Below are positions 24,706 to 32,353 of a DNA stretch of 64,000 nt, in pieces. The position numbers were made by a program, and so were the translations under genes. The DNA lies in contig NZ_JACIEM010000007.1 of NCBI RefSeq assembly GCF_014196845.1, positions 1-64,000 on the forward strand, in the 5' to 3' direction. Each line of letters starts with the position of its first letter. Position 1 is the stretch's first letter. Under the pieces are notes generated by a model. That model searched no databases. It was not told the DNA's origin and saw only the letters and a list, made by a program, of their open reading frames with translations. Source of the DNA: Aurantimonas endophytica. GTDB lineage: Bacteria > Pseudomonadota > Alphaproteobacteria > Rhizobiales > Rhizobiaceae.

Positions 24706-25074
24706 ATGGAGTGGGAAGTCCACATCCACCCGGCCTTTGAGGGCGAGATTCTGGCGTTTGAGCGCGGTGTTCGCGAGGCATTGCTCGCGGTCGCCAAGCT
24801 GCTGTCGGAGTACGGCCCGCAGCTTGGCCGGCCACATGTCGATACGCTCAAGGGGTCGGGTCACCCCAATATGAAGGAGTTGCGGTTCGAAGCGGCCGAT
24901 GGCGAATGGCGCGCAGCCTTCGCCTTCGATCCAGAACGAAGAGCTATCTTGCTGGTAGCCGGAGACAAGTCGGGTGGAAGCGAGAAACGCTTCTACAGGA
25001 AGCTGATCGCAAAAGCGGATTTCCGGTTTTCCGAGCATCTGGAAAGCCTGAAAGCCGCAAAGAAGGGAAAGTGA
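24706..25074 (+). CDS. higB: Type II toxin, HigB/RelE-like (Gp49 family)
   Basis: 122 residues from ATG 24706 with GGAGG upstream. Sequence features: MEWEVHIHPAFEGEILAFER, LLSEYGPQLGRPHVDTLKGS, NMKELRFEAADGEWRAAFAF and DPERRAILLVAGDKSGGSEK followed by RFYRKLIAKAD. The KELR-F-----WR--FAFDP---AILL-GG/DK pattern is that of the Gp49-like/HigB RelE-superfamily toxins, which cleave ribosome-bound mRNA. Toxin precedes antitoxin, the usual HigBA order, with a 1-bp gap. It may stabilise the island or guard the adjacent defence operon. Confidence 0.85.
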   Translation: MEWEVHIHPAFEGEILAFERGVREALLAVAKLLSEYGPQLGRPHVDTLKGSGHPNMKELRFEAADGEWRAAFAFDPERRAILLVAGDKSGGSEKRFYRKLIAKADFRFSEHLESLKAAKKGK

Positions 25075-25075
25075 G

Positions 25076-25459
25076 ATGGGCCGGAACCTCAACGACTTCA
25101 TCGCGACGCTGCCTCCGGAAGAGCAAGCCGCGATCGATGTGCGCTATCAGGAGCTCAAGCAGGAGGTCGAAGGCCTGCGCGAGTTGCGCCAGATAGCCGG
25201 AAAGGCCCAGGCCGACATCGCCTCCGCGCTCAACATCAAGCAACCTTCGGTCTCCAAGATTGAGAAGCAGACCGACATGTATCTCTCGACGCTTCGCAGC
25301 TATGTGGAAGCCTTGGGGGGTAAGCTCGAATTGACCGTCAAACTGCCGGAGCGTCCTGCTCTGCGAATTCACCATCTCGGCGATGACAGTGCCGCGCCGC
25401 AGAAATCGGCTCGTCGGCCGCGGGTTCGCGCGCAGATCGGCGGTGCCCGTGGGCGCTAG
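25076..25459 (+). CDS. higA: Type II antitoxin, HigA/XRE-like
   Basis: 127 residues. The N-terminal 45 residues are a helical segment (MGRNLNDFIATLPPEEQAAI). The XRE helix-turn-helix is in the middle: LRELRQIAGKAQADIASALN, IKQPSVSKIEKQTDMYLSTL. An AGxTQxxxAxxLNIxQxxVSKIExxTDxYLSTLxxYVxALGGxLEL pattern is typical of HigA antitoxins paired with Gp49 toxins. It neutralises the upstream toxin and probably represses the operon. The gene end overlaps the start region of the HNH gene, tying this pair to the following operon. Confidence 0.85.
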   Translation: MGRNLNDFIATLPPEEQAAIDVRYQELKQEVEGLRELRQIAGKAQADIASALNIKQPSVSKIEKQTDMYLSTLRSYVEALGGKLELTVKLPERPALRIHHLGDDSAAPQKSARRPRVRAQIGGARGR

Positions 25460-26192
25460 TTACCCGACGAGAATCATCCTGGCGTTTCGGAGCGGCGGCG
25501 TTTGCGCACTGCCGAAATGCGGCAAACATCTGACCTACGACGCGAAAGTGGGCGACGACACCTACGTCGGCGAAGCTGCCCATATTCGCGGCGAGAAGCC
25601 TGGCGCCGCGCGCTACGACGCGTCGATGACCGATGAGGAGCGCGATAACGTTCGCAACCTCATCTATCTCTGTACGGACCACCACACGATCATCGACAAG
25701 GTCGAGGCTGATTGGCCGACTCCCGCGCTTCAGGAGTTGAAGGAGAACCACGAGAAGCAGGTCCGGCAGGCGATGGAGGAGGCATTCGCCGACGTCGCGT
25801 TTCCGGAGCTGCAAAACGCCGTATCGTGGGTCGCAACGCAAGCGCCCGCCGCCAACGGATCGTTCGACCTCATCGCACCGGACGAGAAGATCAAGAAGAA
25901 CGCCCTTTCGAACGGCGCGCGCCACATCATTGCAGCCGGCCTGATGTCTCGCGTGACGGTCGGAGATTATGTCGAGGCGGAAGCGCAGCTCGACCCAGAC
26001 TTTCCGGAACGGCTCAAGGCGGGCTTCCTTGAGGAATATTATGCCCGCCGGAAGGCGGGCCATAAGGGGGACGAGCTTTTCGAACTCATGTGCGCCTTCG
26101 CCCAGCGGGGCCTGCGCCGGCAGGCGGATAAGACCGCCGGCATCGCGGTGCTGATCTACCTGTTCGAAATCTGCGACGTGTTCGAGAAATGA
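25443..26192 (+). CDS. HNH nuclease-domain protein, candidate ABC-3C effector
   Basis: About 249 residues from GTG 25443; ATG 25383 is an in-frame alternative overlapping higA further. N-terminal HNH domain: SYPTRIILAFRSGGVCALPK-CGKHL (Cys pair), GEAAHIRGEKPGAARYD (first His), DNVRNLIYLCTDHHTIIDK (Asn, Cys, His-His). Then a linker helix (PTPALQELKENHEKQVRQAM). The C-terminal 110 residues (about NGARHIIAAGLMSRVTVGDY to the end) are a helical domain that I match to the ABC-3C C-terminal domain because of gene order. It would be the DNA-cutting effector recruited by the ATPase. It overlaps the next gene by four bases. Confidence 0.78.
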   Translation: MPVGASYPTRIILAFRSGGVCALPKCGKHLTYDAKVGDDTYVGEAAHIRGEKPGAARYDASMTDEERDNVRNLIYLCTDHHTIIDKVEADWPTPALQELKENHEKQVRQAMEEAFADVAFPELQNAVSWVATQAPAANGSFDLIAPDEKIKKNALSNGARHIIAAGLMSRVTVGDYVEAEAQLDPDFPERLKAGFLEEYYARRKAGHKGDELFELMCAFAQRGLRRQADKTAGIAVLIYLFEICDVFEK

Positions 26193-26416
26193 TCCTCCCG
26201 ACCAAACACATTCCGCAGAATGAAGCCCTGATTGGGGTGGGCGCGACCCTTCTGTCCCACCTGAGCGGTCCCATGACCGTCTCCGGTCTGTGGGAGCGTC
26301 TCCGCTCGGAGCCGAACGTCGGCACGTTCGAGCGCTTCGTCCTCGCTTCCAATCTCCTTTATCTCATCGGCGCCATCGACATCAAAGACGGCTTGATCGT
26401 CAGGACCGCGTCATGA
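26189..26416 (+). CDS. ABC-three-component middle component (MC6-like)
   Basis: 75 residues: MILPTKHIPQNEALIGVGAT, LLSHLSGPMTVSGLWERLRS, then FERFVLASNLLYLIGAIDIK-DGLIVR. The LPxKHIPxxESLLGVGAxLLxxL...TVxxLWxxxxx...FxxFVLAxxLLYxIGAI pattern is that of the small winged-helix-like middle components which sit between effector and ATPase in ABC-3C loci. ATGA overlaps at both ends (with the HNH gene and with the ATPase) show strict translational coupling. Its proposed role, bridging the effector and the SMC-like ATPase, is inferred from the published genomic analysis of the class, not demonstrated here. Confidence 0.75.
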   Translation: MILPTKHIPQNEALIGVGATLLSHLSGPMTVSGLWERLRSEPNVGTFERFVLASNLLYLIGAIDIKDGLIVRTAS

Positions 26417-28158
26417 TTCGATCAGTGCGCGCCAACAAGAAAGGCTTCCACGCCGCCAACTTCGAGCCGGGCGTCAACCTCGTTTTGGCCGATCGCTCAA
26501 AGACGGCCGGGGACAAGGACACGACAAACGCCCTAGGCAAGTCGACGCTGATCGAGATCATCGACTTCTGCCTGGCCAGCAATACCTCGCCCGGAAAGGG
26601 CCTTCGCATCGAGGCCCTGCAAGGATGGGCCTTCACCCTGGAGCTGACCGTCGGCGGCAACGATGTCGCGGTGACCCGATCACCCGACGCGCCGGGTTTC
26701 TTTGCAATCGAAGGACCGACCGCGGGATGGCCCGTGCGGCCGACTCCCAACAAGGAGGGGTTACCCGGCCTCGACACCAAGAAGTGGAGAGCGGTGCTTG
26801 CCTGGGCGTTGTTCGGGATTAGCGAACTCGCGTCGGAGTCCGGCTACAGGCCGTCCGCCCGGTCGCTACTCTCGTATTTCGTCCGGAACCAGGCCGCTGC
26901 ATACATCACGCCGTTCAAGCACTTCGACAACCAGAAGGTCTGGGACGTTCAGGTCCACAATGCGTTCCTGCTTGGCCTGAACTGGGAAAAGGCCGCGACT
27001 TGGCAACAGCTCAAGGATCAGAAGAACGCGCTCGACGCGCTGAAGCAGGCGATCAAGACTGGCGCGGTCGATGGAGAGCTCGCCTCCCTCGGTGAGCTTG
27101 AGGCCGAACGCCTGCGCCTCACCACCCAACTCGAGCGCGAACGTGAAGCGTTGTCGAACTTCCGCGTATTGCCCCAATACAGTGAGATAGAGGAACAGGC
27201 GAACATCCTGACAAGCGAGATCCACGGCTTGGTGAACGCCAATATCGTGGATAAGCGCCGGCTTGAGCGCTATCGCGAGTCCCTCGTGAACGAGGATGCG
27301 CCTACGGCGGATCGCCTCGAAGCCCTCTACAATGAAGCGGGCATCGCCCTGCCAGGCGCCGTCCGGAAAACGCTTGCAGACGCGCGCGCATTCAACGAGC
27401 AAATTATCGTCAACCGCCGCGGGTTCATCGCCGGTGAGATCGCCGCGATCGACGCAGCGGTGACCGATCGCGAAGCCCAGCTCGTCACCCTGACTGATCG
27501 TCGTGCCGGCTACCTCAGCGCTCTGGCCGGACAAGGCGCCCTTGAGGAGCTCACGCAATTGCAGGAGCTCCACGCCGCCACCCGCCTAAAGGTGGATGGC
27601 CTGACCAATCGGATCACTCAGCTCCGCCAGATGACCACCAAGGCGGACACGATCAAAGTCGAGACCGTGGAGCTCAAGCGGGCCACGACGCTGGATTACG
27701 AAGAGCGGCGCGCGCTTTGGTCCCAAGCACTCAACCTGTTCTCGGAGTTCTCGGAGAATCTCTACAAGGCGGCCGGCCGTCTGGTGATCGACATCGATGA
27801 CACCGGGTACAAGTTCGATGTCGAGATTGCGGGTAGCCCAAGCGAGGGCATCAGCAAGATGAAGATCTTTTGCTACGACCTCATGCTCGTTTCCTTCGCG
27901 CGGCAACGCGGCCTAGGCATCGACTTCCTTATTCATGACAGCACAGTCTTCGATGGCGTCGACCCGCGACAGCGAGCCCATGCGCTCGAACTGGCGGCGG
28001 CGATGGCTGCGAAATACGGTTTTCAGTATATTTGCACCCTCAACACGGACATGGTCCCGGTCAACGATTTTTCGCAGGGTTTCGACTTCGATTCTTTGGT
28101 TCGTCTTCGCCTGACCGACACGGACCCGAGCGGGAGTTTGCTTGGATTCCGATACTAA
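26413..28158 (+). CDS. SMC/RecN-like ATPase of ABC-three-component system (DUF2326 type)
   Basis: 581 residues from ATG 26413, overlapping MC6. N-terminal Rossmann/P-loop part: MIRSVRANKKGFHAANFEPG, VNLVLADRSKTAGDKDTTNA followed by LGKSTLIEIIDFCL (Walker A-like NALGKSTL). A long coiled-coil spans about residues 205-450 (LEAERLRLTTQLEREREALS and neighbours). The C-terminal DUF2326-like nucleotide-binding half contains ISKMKIFCYDLMLVSFARQR (signature-like) and IDFLIHDSTVFDGVDPRQRA (D-loop/Walker B equivalent). This SMC-like layout matches ABC-3C ATPases thought to sense invasive nucleic acid or perturbation and unleash the effector. Confidence 0.8.
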   Translation: MIRSVRANKKGFHAANFEPGVNLVLADRSKTAGDKDTTNALGKSTLIEIIDFCLASNTSPGKGLRIEALQGWAFTLELTVGGNDVAVTRSPDAPGFFAIEGPTAGWPVRPTPNKEGLPGLDTKKWRAVLAWALFGISELASESGYRPSARSLLSYFVRNQAAAYITPFKHFDNQKVWDVQVHNAFLLGLNWEKAATWQQLKDQKNALDALKQAIKTGAVDGELASLGELEAERLRLTTQLEREREALSNFRVLPQYSEIEEQANILTSEIHGLVNANIVDKRRLERYRESLVNEDAPTADRLEALYNEAGIALPGAVRKTLADARAFNEQIIVNRRGFIAGEIAAIDAAVTDREAQLVTLTDRRAGYLSALAGQGALEELTQLQELHAATRLKVDGLTNRITQLRQMTTKADTIKVETVELKRATTLDYEERRALWSQALNLFSEFSENLYKAAGRLVIDIDDTGYKFDVEIAGSPSEGISKMKIFCYDLMLVSFARQRGLGIDFLIHDSTVFDGVDPRQRAHALELAAAMAAKYGFQYICTLNTDMVPVNDFSQGFDFDSLVRLRLTDTDPSGSLLGFRY

Positions 28159-28338
28159 CGACTATGACCGTGGTGAGTGAACGCGATTTGGCATAAGAAA
28201 AGAACTTTGACTGACGATCTGCGTCAGCGGCCTGTGATCCTCCCCCATTGAACGGGTCCATCCTGAAGTATGGTTTCGACCATGAATGACGTGCCCCCCG
28301 ACTTTGGACCGCCCGGCTGGGTAATTTCCGGGGGTGCT

Positions 28339-28440
28339 GGTCCGCACCCATTCCTTGGACCACTTGAAGCTGGAGTTTTCCGGCTTCTTGGTCCGCACCC
28401 ATTCCTTGGACCGCCGGAAGCTGGAGTTTTCCGGCTTCGT
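28339..28440. repeat. 51-bp tandem duplication inside IS3 copy A
   Basis: Two adjacent 51-bp units (28339-28389 and 28390-28440) each start GGTCCGCACCCATTCCTTGG and contain AAGCTGGAGTTTTCCGGCTT. They differ at a few central positions. They lie between the orfB stop and the left terminus. Confidence 0.9.
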
Positions 28441-29252
28441 CACGACGGCGGGCCGGTGGCGCCGTCGCGATTGATGAACGAGATCGGGACCTTGTTCCCG
28501 ATTGCCCCATGCGGGCGCTCCTCGTTGTAGTATCTGCGCCAATCCTCCAACTTTTCCGCTGCGTCGGCAAGCGTCAGGAACCAGTGCTGGTTGAGGCATT
28601 CTACACGGAAGCGCCCGTTGAACGCTTCGATGTAAGCATTGTCGGTCGGCTTGCCCGGCCTGGAGAAGTCGAGCGTCACTCCCCGGGTGTAGGCCCACAG
28701 GTCGAGATCCCGGGACACAAATTCGGTGCCTTGATCAACGCGGATGGTCCGAGGATAGCCGATGACGGGACAGATCTGTTCGAGCGTCCGGACGACGTCC
28801 TCGGCCCGATAACTGAACCGTGGCTCGAGCGCCGGCACGTAACGGGAGAACGTGTCGACGATCGTCAGCACCCTGATCTTCTTGCCCGTTGCGAGCTGAT
28901 CGTGGACAAAGTCCATGGCCCAGACCTCGTTCGGACTGACCGCTTCCTGCCGGTCATCGCGCAGCTTCGCCTTCACCCGCCGCTTCGGTGTCTTGTTCCT
29001 CAGTTGCAGACCCAGATCCCTGTAAACACGGTAGGTCCGCTTGATGTTGCCGGTCCAGCCCTCGCGCTGGAGCAGCACATGGACCCGTCGGTAGCCATAC
29101 CGGACGCGGGTCATGCAGATGTCCTTGATCCGAGCTGCCAAGCCGGCCTGGTCGGGGCGACGGGATCTGTAGTGGTAGGTTGAGGTATCGAATTCCAGAA
29201 CCCGGCAGGCGCGCCGGATCGAGACACCCCATTCCTTGCACGTCTCCGCCAC
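28440..29252 (-). CDS. IS3-family transposase OrfB (DDE)
   Basis: 270 residues from the first ATG; the true product is probably an OrfAB fusion made by -1 frameshifting near the end of orfA. HTH_21 region: RRACRVLEFDTSTYHYRSRR, YGYRRVHVLLQREGW. DDE core (rve): VWAMDFVHDQLATGKKIRVL (first Asp), IRVDQGTEFVSRDLDLWAYT (second Asp), and TDNAYIEAFNGRFRVECLNQ (Glu). The C-terminus ends EERPHGAIGNKVPISFIN. All three catalytic residues are present, so it looks intact. Confidence 0.92.
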   Translation of the reverse strand: MAETCKEWGVSIRRACRVLEFDTSTYHYRSRRPDQAGLAARIKDICMTRVRYGYRRVHVLLQREGWTGNIKRTYRVYRDLGLQLRNKTPKRRVKAKLRDDRQEAVSPNEVWAMDFVHDQLATGKKIRVLTIVDTFSRYVPALEPRFSYRAEDVVRTLEQICPVIGYPRTIRVDQGTEFVSRDLDLWAYTRGVTLDFSRPGKPTDNAYIEAFNGRFRVECLNQHWFLTLADAAEKLEDWRRYYNEERPHGAIGNKVPISFINRDGATGPPS

Positions 29253-29275
29253 CAGCTCGCGTTTGCGACCAGGCC

Positions 29276-29542
29276 TCAGAGTTTTCGGCGAATGACGTCC
29301 TGGAGCATCTCCTTGTCCAGCGACAGGTCCGCAACCAGCTTGCGCAGCTTGCCGTTCTCGTCCTCAAGCTGCTTCAGCCGCCTCATCTCCGTCGGCAGCA
29401 GCCCGTCATACTTCTTCTTCCAGTTGAAGTAGGTCGCCTGGCTGATCCCGGCCCGCCGGCATATCTCGGCCACCGGAACGCCGTCCGCTCCCTGCTTGAG
29501 AATGAACGCCTTCTGCGCGTCCGAAAACTTCGATGCCTTCAT
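29276..29542 (-). CDS. IS3-family transposase OrfA (helix-turn-helix)
   Basis: 88 residues from ATG 29542: MKASKFSDAQKAFILKQGAD, VPVAEICRRAGISQATYFNW, KKKYDGLLPTEMRRLKQLED and a C-terminal leucine-zipper-like ENGKLRKLVADLSLDKEMLQ. This is the Tnp HTH_8 module that binds the IS ends. It is followed by orfB in the -1 frame, with a short A run near the orfA stop (CGAAAACTCTGA) as candidate slip site. Confidence 0.9.
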   Translation of the reverse strand: MKASKFSDAQKAFILKQGADGVPVAEICRRAGISQATYFNWKKKYDGLLPTEMRRLKQLEDENGKLRKLVADLSLDKEMLQDVIRRKL

Positions 29543-29816
29543 CGTTCTCCGCTCCACCCCGGCCCGGGGATGCTAGCGCGGAAAACTCCAGTTCAGAACG
29601 GTCCAGTTTCTCGGGAGCGGATCAGCCACATGATGCCGCTCCGGCTGGACTGCCAAGGATTATACGACAGAATGGCGGCGCGATCCCGGAAGGCGGCTAA
29701 GCGACAGTAATACCGTCCTGCACAATTCCGTATCATGCGGTTGCTTTAAGGTCAGTAAAAATAGGTATCGAACATGTGCTTAGTCCGCGATGTAGAAGGC
29801 TATCCACGTGTAAAGC

Positions 29817-30992
29817 CTAATTGCGCCTCGCCTCAACCAGTGTTGCGTAGTAGGAAGCCCCGAACGGCAGCGCTTCGTCGTTGAAATCGAACCACGCGCT
29901 GTGAAGGATGCGACCGTTGTCATCCGGCCCGTTGCCGATCCAGCCATAGCATCCGGTTCGGTCTTCGAGCATGAAGGCAAAGTCCTCGACGATCATCGTC
30001 TGCGGCGGGTTTGTCTCGACCTTATTGAAGATCAACGATCCCGCGGCCTCTGCCGATTGGGCCGCAGAGTGTGAATTGATGAGGGTCGGATATTGCTGGG
30101 TGTAGGAGACCTTGCACTCAGCGCCGGTCGACAATGCGGTACCGTCCACGATGCGCCGCACCGCAGGCTCCGCCGCCGCGCGCGCGGCGGGAGAGAATGC
30201 CCTCACGGTTCCCCGGATGGTGACCTTGTTCGGCAATACATTGTAGGCGTCGCCGCCGTGAATCTGCGTGGCGCTCACAACGATTGCATCCAGTGGATCG
30301 GTGTTTCGGGCGGATATCTGCTGGAGGGCGACGAGGATGTGCCCGGCCGTCAGAACGACGTCTGCTCCCTTGTGCGGCTGTGCTGCGTGCATTCCGGTCG
30401 ACGTGACCTCGATTTCGAAAGCATCGCCCGACGCCATCATCAGCCCCGCCTTCACGGCGAAGCTTCCAACCTCGATGCCCGGCCAATTGTGCAACCCGTA
30501 GATCTCGTCGCAGCGGAAATTCTCAAACAGTCCTTCGCGGATCATGCGCGCCGCGCCGCCGTCTTGCCCCCCCATCTCCTCGGCAGGCTGGAAGATGAAG
30601 ACGACGCGGCCTGAAAAATTCCGGGTCTCGGCAAGATAGCGGGCGGCGCCGAGAAGCATCGTGGTGTGCCCGTCATGACCGCAGGCGTGCATGACGCCCC
30701 TGTTCGTCGAGCGATGCGCGAAATCATTGCGTTCCTCGATCGCAAGCGCATCCATGTCAGCCCGCAGCCCGATGGAGCGCTCGCTCTCGTGGTTTCCGTG
30801 AAGAACTCCGACAACGCCGGTTCCGCCCACGCCTTCGGTCACCTGGATCCCGTAGGAGCGAAGCTTTTCCGCGACGAACCTGGCGGTTCCGTATTCCTGG
30901 TAGGAAAGCTCGGGGTTGGCATGAAGATGATGCCGCCACTGGGTCATTTCATCGTGAAACTCGGCGATCCTGTTTTTGACGGGCATCTTCAT
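29817..30992 (-). CDS. M20-family amidohydrolase
   Basis: 391 residues (ATG 30992 or 30986). Metal-site motifs of the M20D group: MHACGHDGHTTMLLGAARYL, FQPAEEMGGQDGGAARMI, YGLHNWPGIEVGSFAVKAGL, and MIVEDFAFMLEDRTGCYGWI. The dimerisation strand is FEIEVTSTGMHAAQPHKGAD. It hydrolyses N-acyl amino acids or similar amides; the substrate is unknown. It is a clear relative of the chromosomal enzyme at 14513-15682 but is well diverged. The GntR gene upstream overlaps it by four bases, so the two form an operon. Confidence 0.9.
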   Translation of the reverse strand: MKMPVKNRIAEFHDEMTQWRHHLHANPELSYQEYGTARFVAEKLRSYGIQVTEGVGGTGVVGVLHGNHESERSIGLRADMDALAIEERNDFAHRSTNRGVMHACGHDGHTTMLLGAARYLAETRNFSGRVVFIFQPAEEMGGQDGGAARMIREGLFENFRCDEIYGLHNWPGIEVGSFAVKAGLMMASGDAFEIEVTSTGMHAAQPHKGADVVLTAGHILVALQQISARNTDPLDAIVVSATQIHGGDAYNVLPNKVTIRGTVRAFSPAARAAAEPAVRRIVDGTALSTGAECKVSYTQQYPTLINSHSAAQSAEAAGSLIFNKVETNPPQTMIVEDFAFMLEDRTGCYGWIGNGPDDNGRILHSAWFDFNDEALPFGASYYATLVEARRN

Positions 30993-31627
30993 TCTTTCCG
31001 GTTTCGTATGTCGTGATGGGCAAGCCGCAAATGCTCACCGAGCCTTGCAATCGCGCCGGCCTCGTCGCCATCCCGGCAGGCCTGAAGCAATTTCCGGTGT
31101 TCGGCCGCCGACTTTTCGGGGCGGGCGACGATGGAACTCGCGATCACCTCCGCGAGAGCCGATGCCTTGTTGAGCTGTTCGATGGTTCGCAACAACGTTG
31201 ACCGTTTTGACGGGCTGTACAGGGCATGATGAAAATCCCAGTTCAGTTCCGAAAGGCTCGACGGTTCCTGCTCCACCTCGGCGGCGTCGAGCGCCATCTC
31301 GGCTTCGGCAAAGTCAAGCTTGGTGTGGTGTCCAAAGGCGGACTGGAGCGCCAGTGGTTCCAGCAAAAGCCGCATGTCGAATAAATCATCGACCATTCCC
31401 CGTTCGAGCTTTGCGACCCTTGCTCCCTTGTAGCCGATCGTTTCGACCAATCCGTCTTCAGCGAGCGCTTGAAGAGCATGCCGTAATGGGGTGCGGCTGA
31501 CGCTTAGCTGCTCCGACAACGCTTCCTGCCGCAGCGGCTGGCCGGGCCGAAACGTGCCGTTCAGGATCAATGTCCTGATCTTGTCGGCGGTCGATTGCGC
31601 TTGCGTCTCTTGTGTATCCGAAATCAT
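30989..31627 (-). CDS. GntR-family regulator (FCD domain)
   Basis: 212 residues from ATG 31627. An upstream TTG at 31639 would lie inside the probable operator and is rejected. N-terminal winged helix: TADKIRTLILNGTFRPGQPL, RQEALSEQLSVSRTPLRHAL, QALAEDGLVETIGYKGARVA. C-terminal all-helical FCD ligand domain with metal-type residues: MRLLLEPLALQSA, WDFHHALYSPSKRSTLLRTI, AAEHRKLLQACRDGDEAGAI. It controls the downstream M20 hydrolase and probably itself, the ligand perhaps being an acyl amino acid or its product. Confidence 0.9.
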   Translation of the reverse strand: MISDTQETQAQSTADKIRTLILNGTFRPGQPLRQEALSEQLSVSRTPLRHALQALAEDGLVETIGYKGARVAKLERGMVDDLFDMRLLLEPLALQSAFGHHTKLDFAEAEMALDAAEVEQEPSSLSELNWDFHHALYSPSKRSTLLRTIEQLNKASALAEVIASSIVARPEKSAAEHRKLLQACRDGDEAGAIARLGEHLRLAHHDIRNRKE

Positions 31628-31628
31628 A

Positions 31629-31640
31629 ATTGTATCCAAT
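31629..31640. promoter_or_regulatory. Candidate GntR operator
   Basis: ATTGTATCCAAT, with ATTG/CAAT arms, lies immediately upstream of the GntR ATG. A related TTGTATCC-type half-site occurs just inside the coding region at about 31612-31619. FadR/FCD-type GntR proteins typically bind such short AT-rich palindromes. A TTGACA (complement 31659-31664) would be the -35, so the site would overlap the -10/start. Confidence 0.5.
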
Positions 31641-31842
31641 ATTGAGTTTGAGACGCATTGTCAACACTGGGATGGTCACCGGCAATCCAGCGGGTCAGAA
31701 CGTAGCGACGGTAGCGAGGCCGCCCGCCGCACAAAGCCGGCGGCGAGAATTCAACACGGTATCCACGACAGGATTTCCGGTGCCGACGCGCCAGTAGCGA
31801 GCGCGGCAGGCCGTGGCCAGCACGGTTAGTAGAACCTTGGGC

Positions 31843-32099
31843 TCTGCTCCCGCTACGGACCCGGACCTACTTCGGCTGACCGGGATGTCGCCGAAACTGT
31901 CGCCAAAGGGCTTGGGCTCCCGGCAGTCTCACTCCCGAAAGAAGAGGCGGAAGCCGATTTCGGCTGGTTCACCATGTTCGCTGCGGCGGCCATCACGGCT
32001 TCGAGCACACTGACCCGGCAGAAACTGGGTTGGCTGCCAAAGGGGCCAAGCTTGCTCGACGACTTGAAAAACATGGGCTATTCGGCAACGCAGGTCTGA
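31843..32099 (+). pseudogene. C-terminal remnant of an NAD-dependent epimerase/SDR
   Basis: In one frame the DNA reads DRDVAETVAKGLGLPAVSL then a segment ending DFGWFTMFAAAAITASSTLT, RQKLGWLPKGPSLLDDLKNM and a stop at 32097. The FGW-x-x-FA----ASS--TR--LGW-P-GP-L--DL pattern is the C-terminus of extended SDR epimerase/reductase proteins of about 290-300 aa. The N-terminal two-thirds, including the nucleotide-binding fold, is missing. No start or ribosome site. A relic. Confidence 0.7.
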
Positions 32100-32287
32100 A
32101 TTCAGGTGATCCTGACGGTCCCTCCCTGATCCGCGTTCCTTACTTGGAGACACCGGAGCGCCCGCCTGCCCGGGGCCTTTAAGTGGTAGGCGACGCGCTG
32201 CCGTCGCTAGCTCTAGCTGCCAGGCCAAGCCGGGTATGTGCCATTTCGTTCTCCCGTTGGGTGAGGGAGGCCGATGCGGCTCGTCGC

Positions 32288-32353
32288 GCCGCGTACAAAT
32301 CAGCACGGCAGCTTTGAGCCACTCGTGAGCCTCACCTTTCTTTTGGATCGGAC
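32288..32353. repeat. 66-bp repeat, copy 1 (overlaps MFS gene 3' end)
   Basis: This segment (GCCGCGTACAAATCAGCACG ... CTTTTGGATCGGAC) recurs at 57453-57518 with a single mismatch. Here its right part encodes the last residues and stop (DPKER) of the MFS transporter, so this is likely the ancestral copy. Confidence 0.92.

Larger units (their letters stand above)
28287..29624 (-). mobile_element. IS3-family insertion sequence (copy A)
   Basis: About 1.34 kb. Left terminus TGACGTGCCCCCCGACTTTG at 28287. The right terminus, read on the minus strand, starts TGATCCGCTCCCGAGAAACT and continues GGACCGTTCTGAACTGG. Both match the ends of copy B at 50257-54340 (TGACGTGCCTCCCGGAATTC ... GGACCGTTCTGAGTTGG). 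It carries orfA and orfB in -1 relation. No clear target duplication is seen. It lies directly behind the ABC-3C operon and holds a 51-bp tandem duplication at its left end. Confidence 0.85.

Noticed and set aside
28159-28286. Possible end of a further IS upstream of IS3 copy A
   Set aside because: The text around 28240-28285 looks like a transposon end, but I could not identify a matching partner terminus or transposase.
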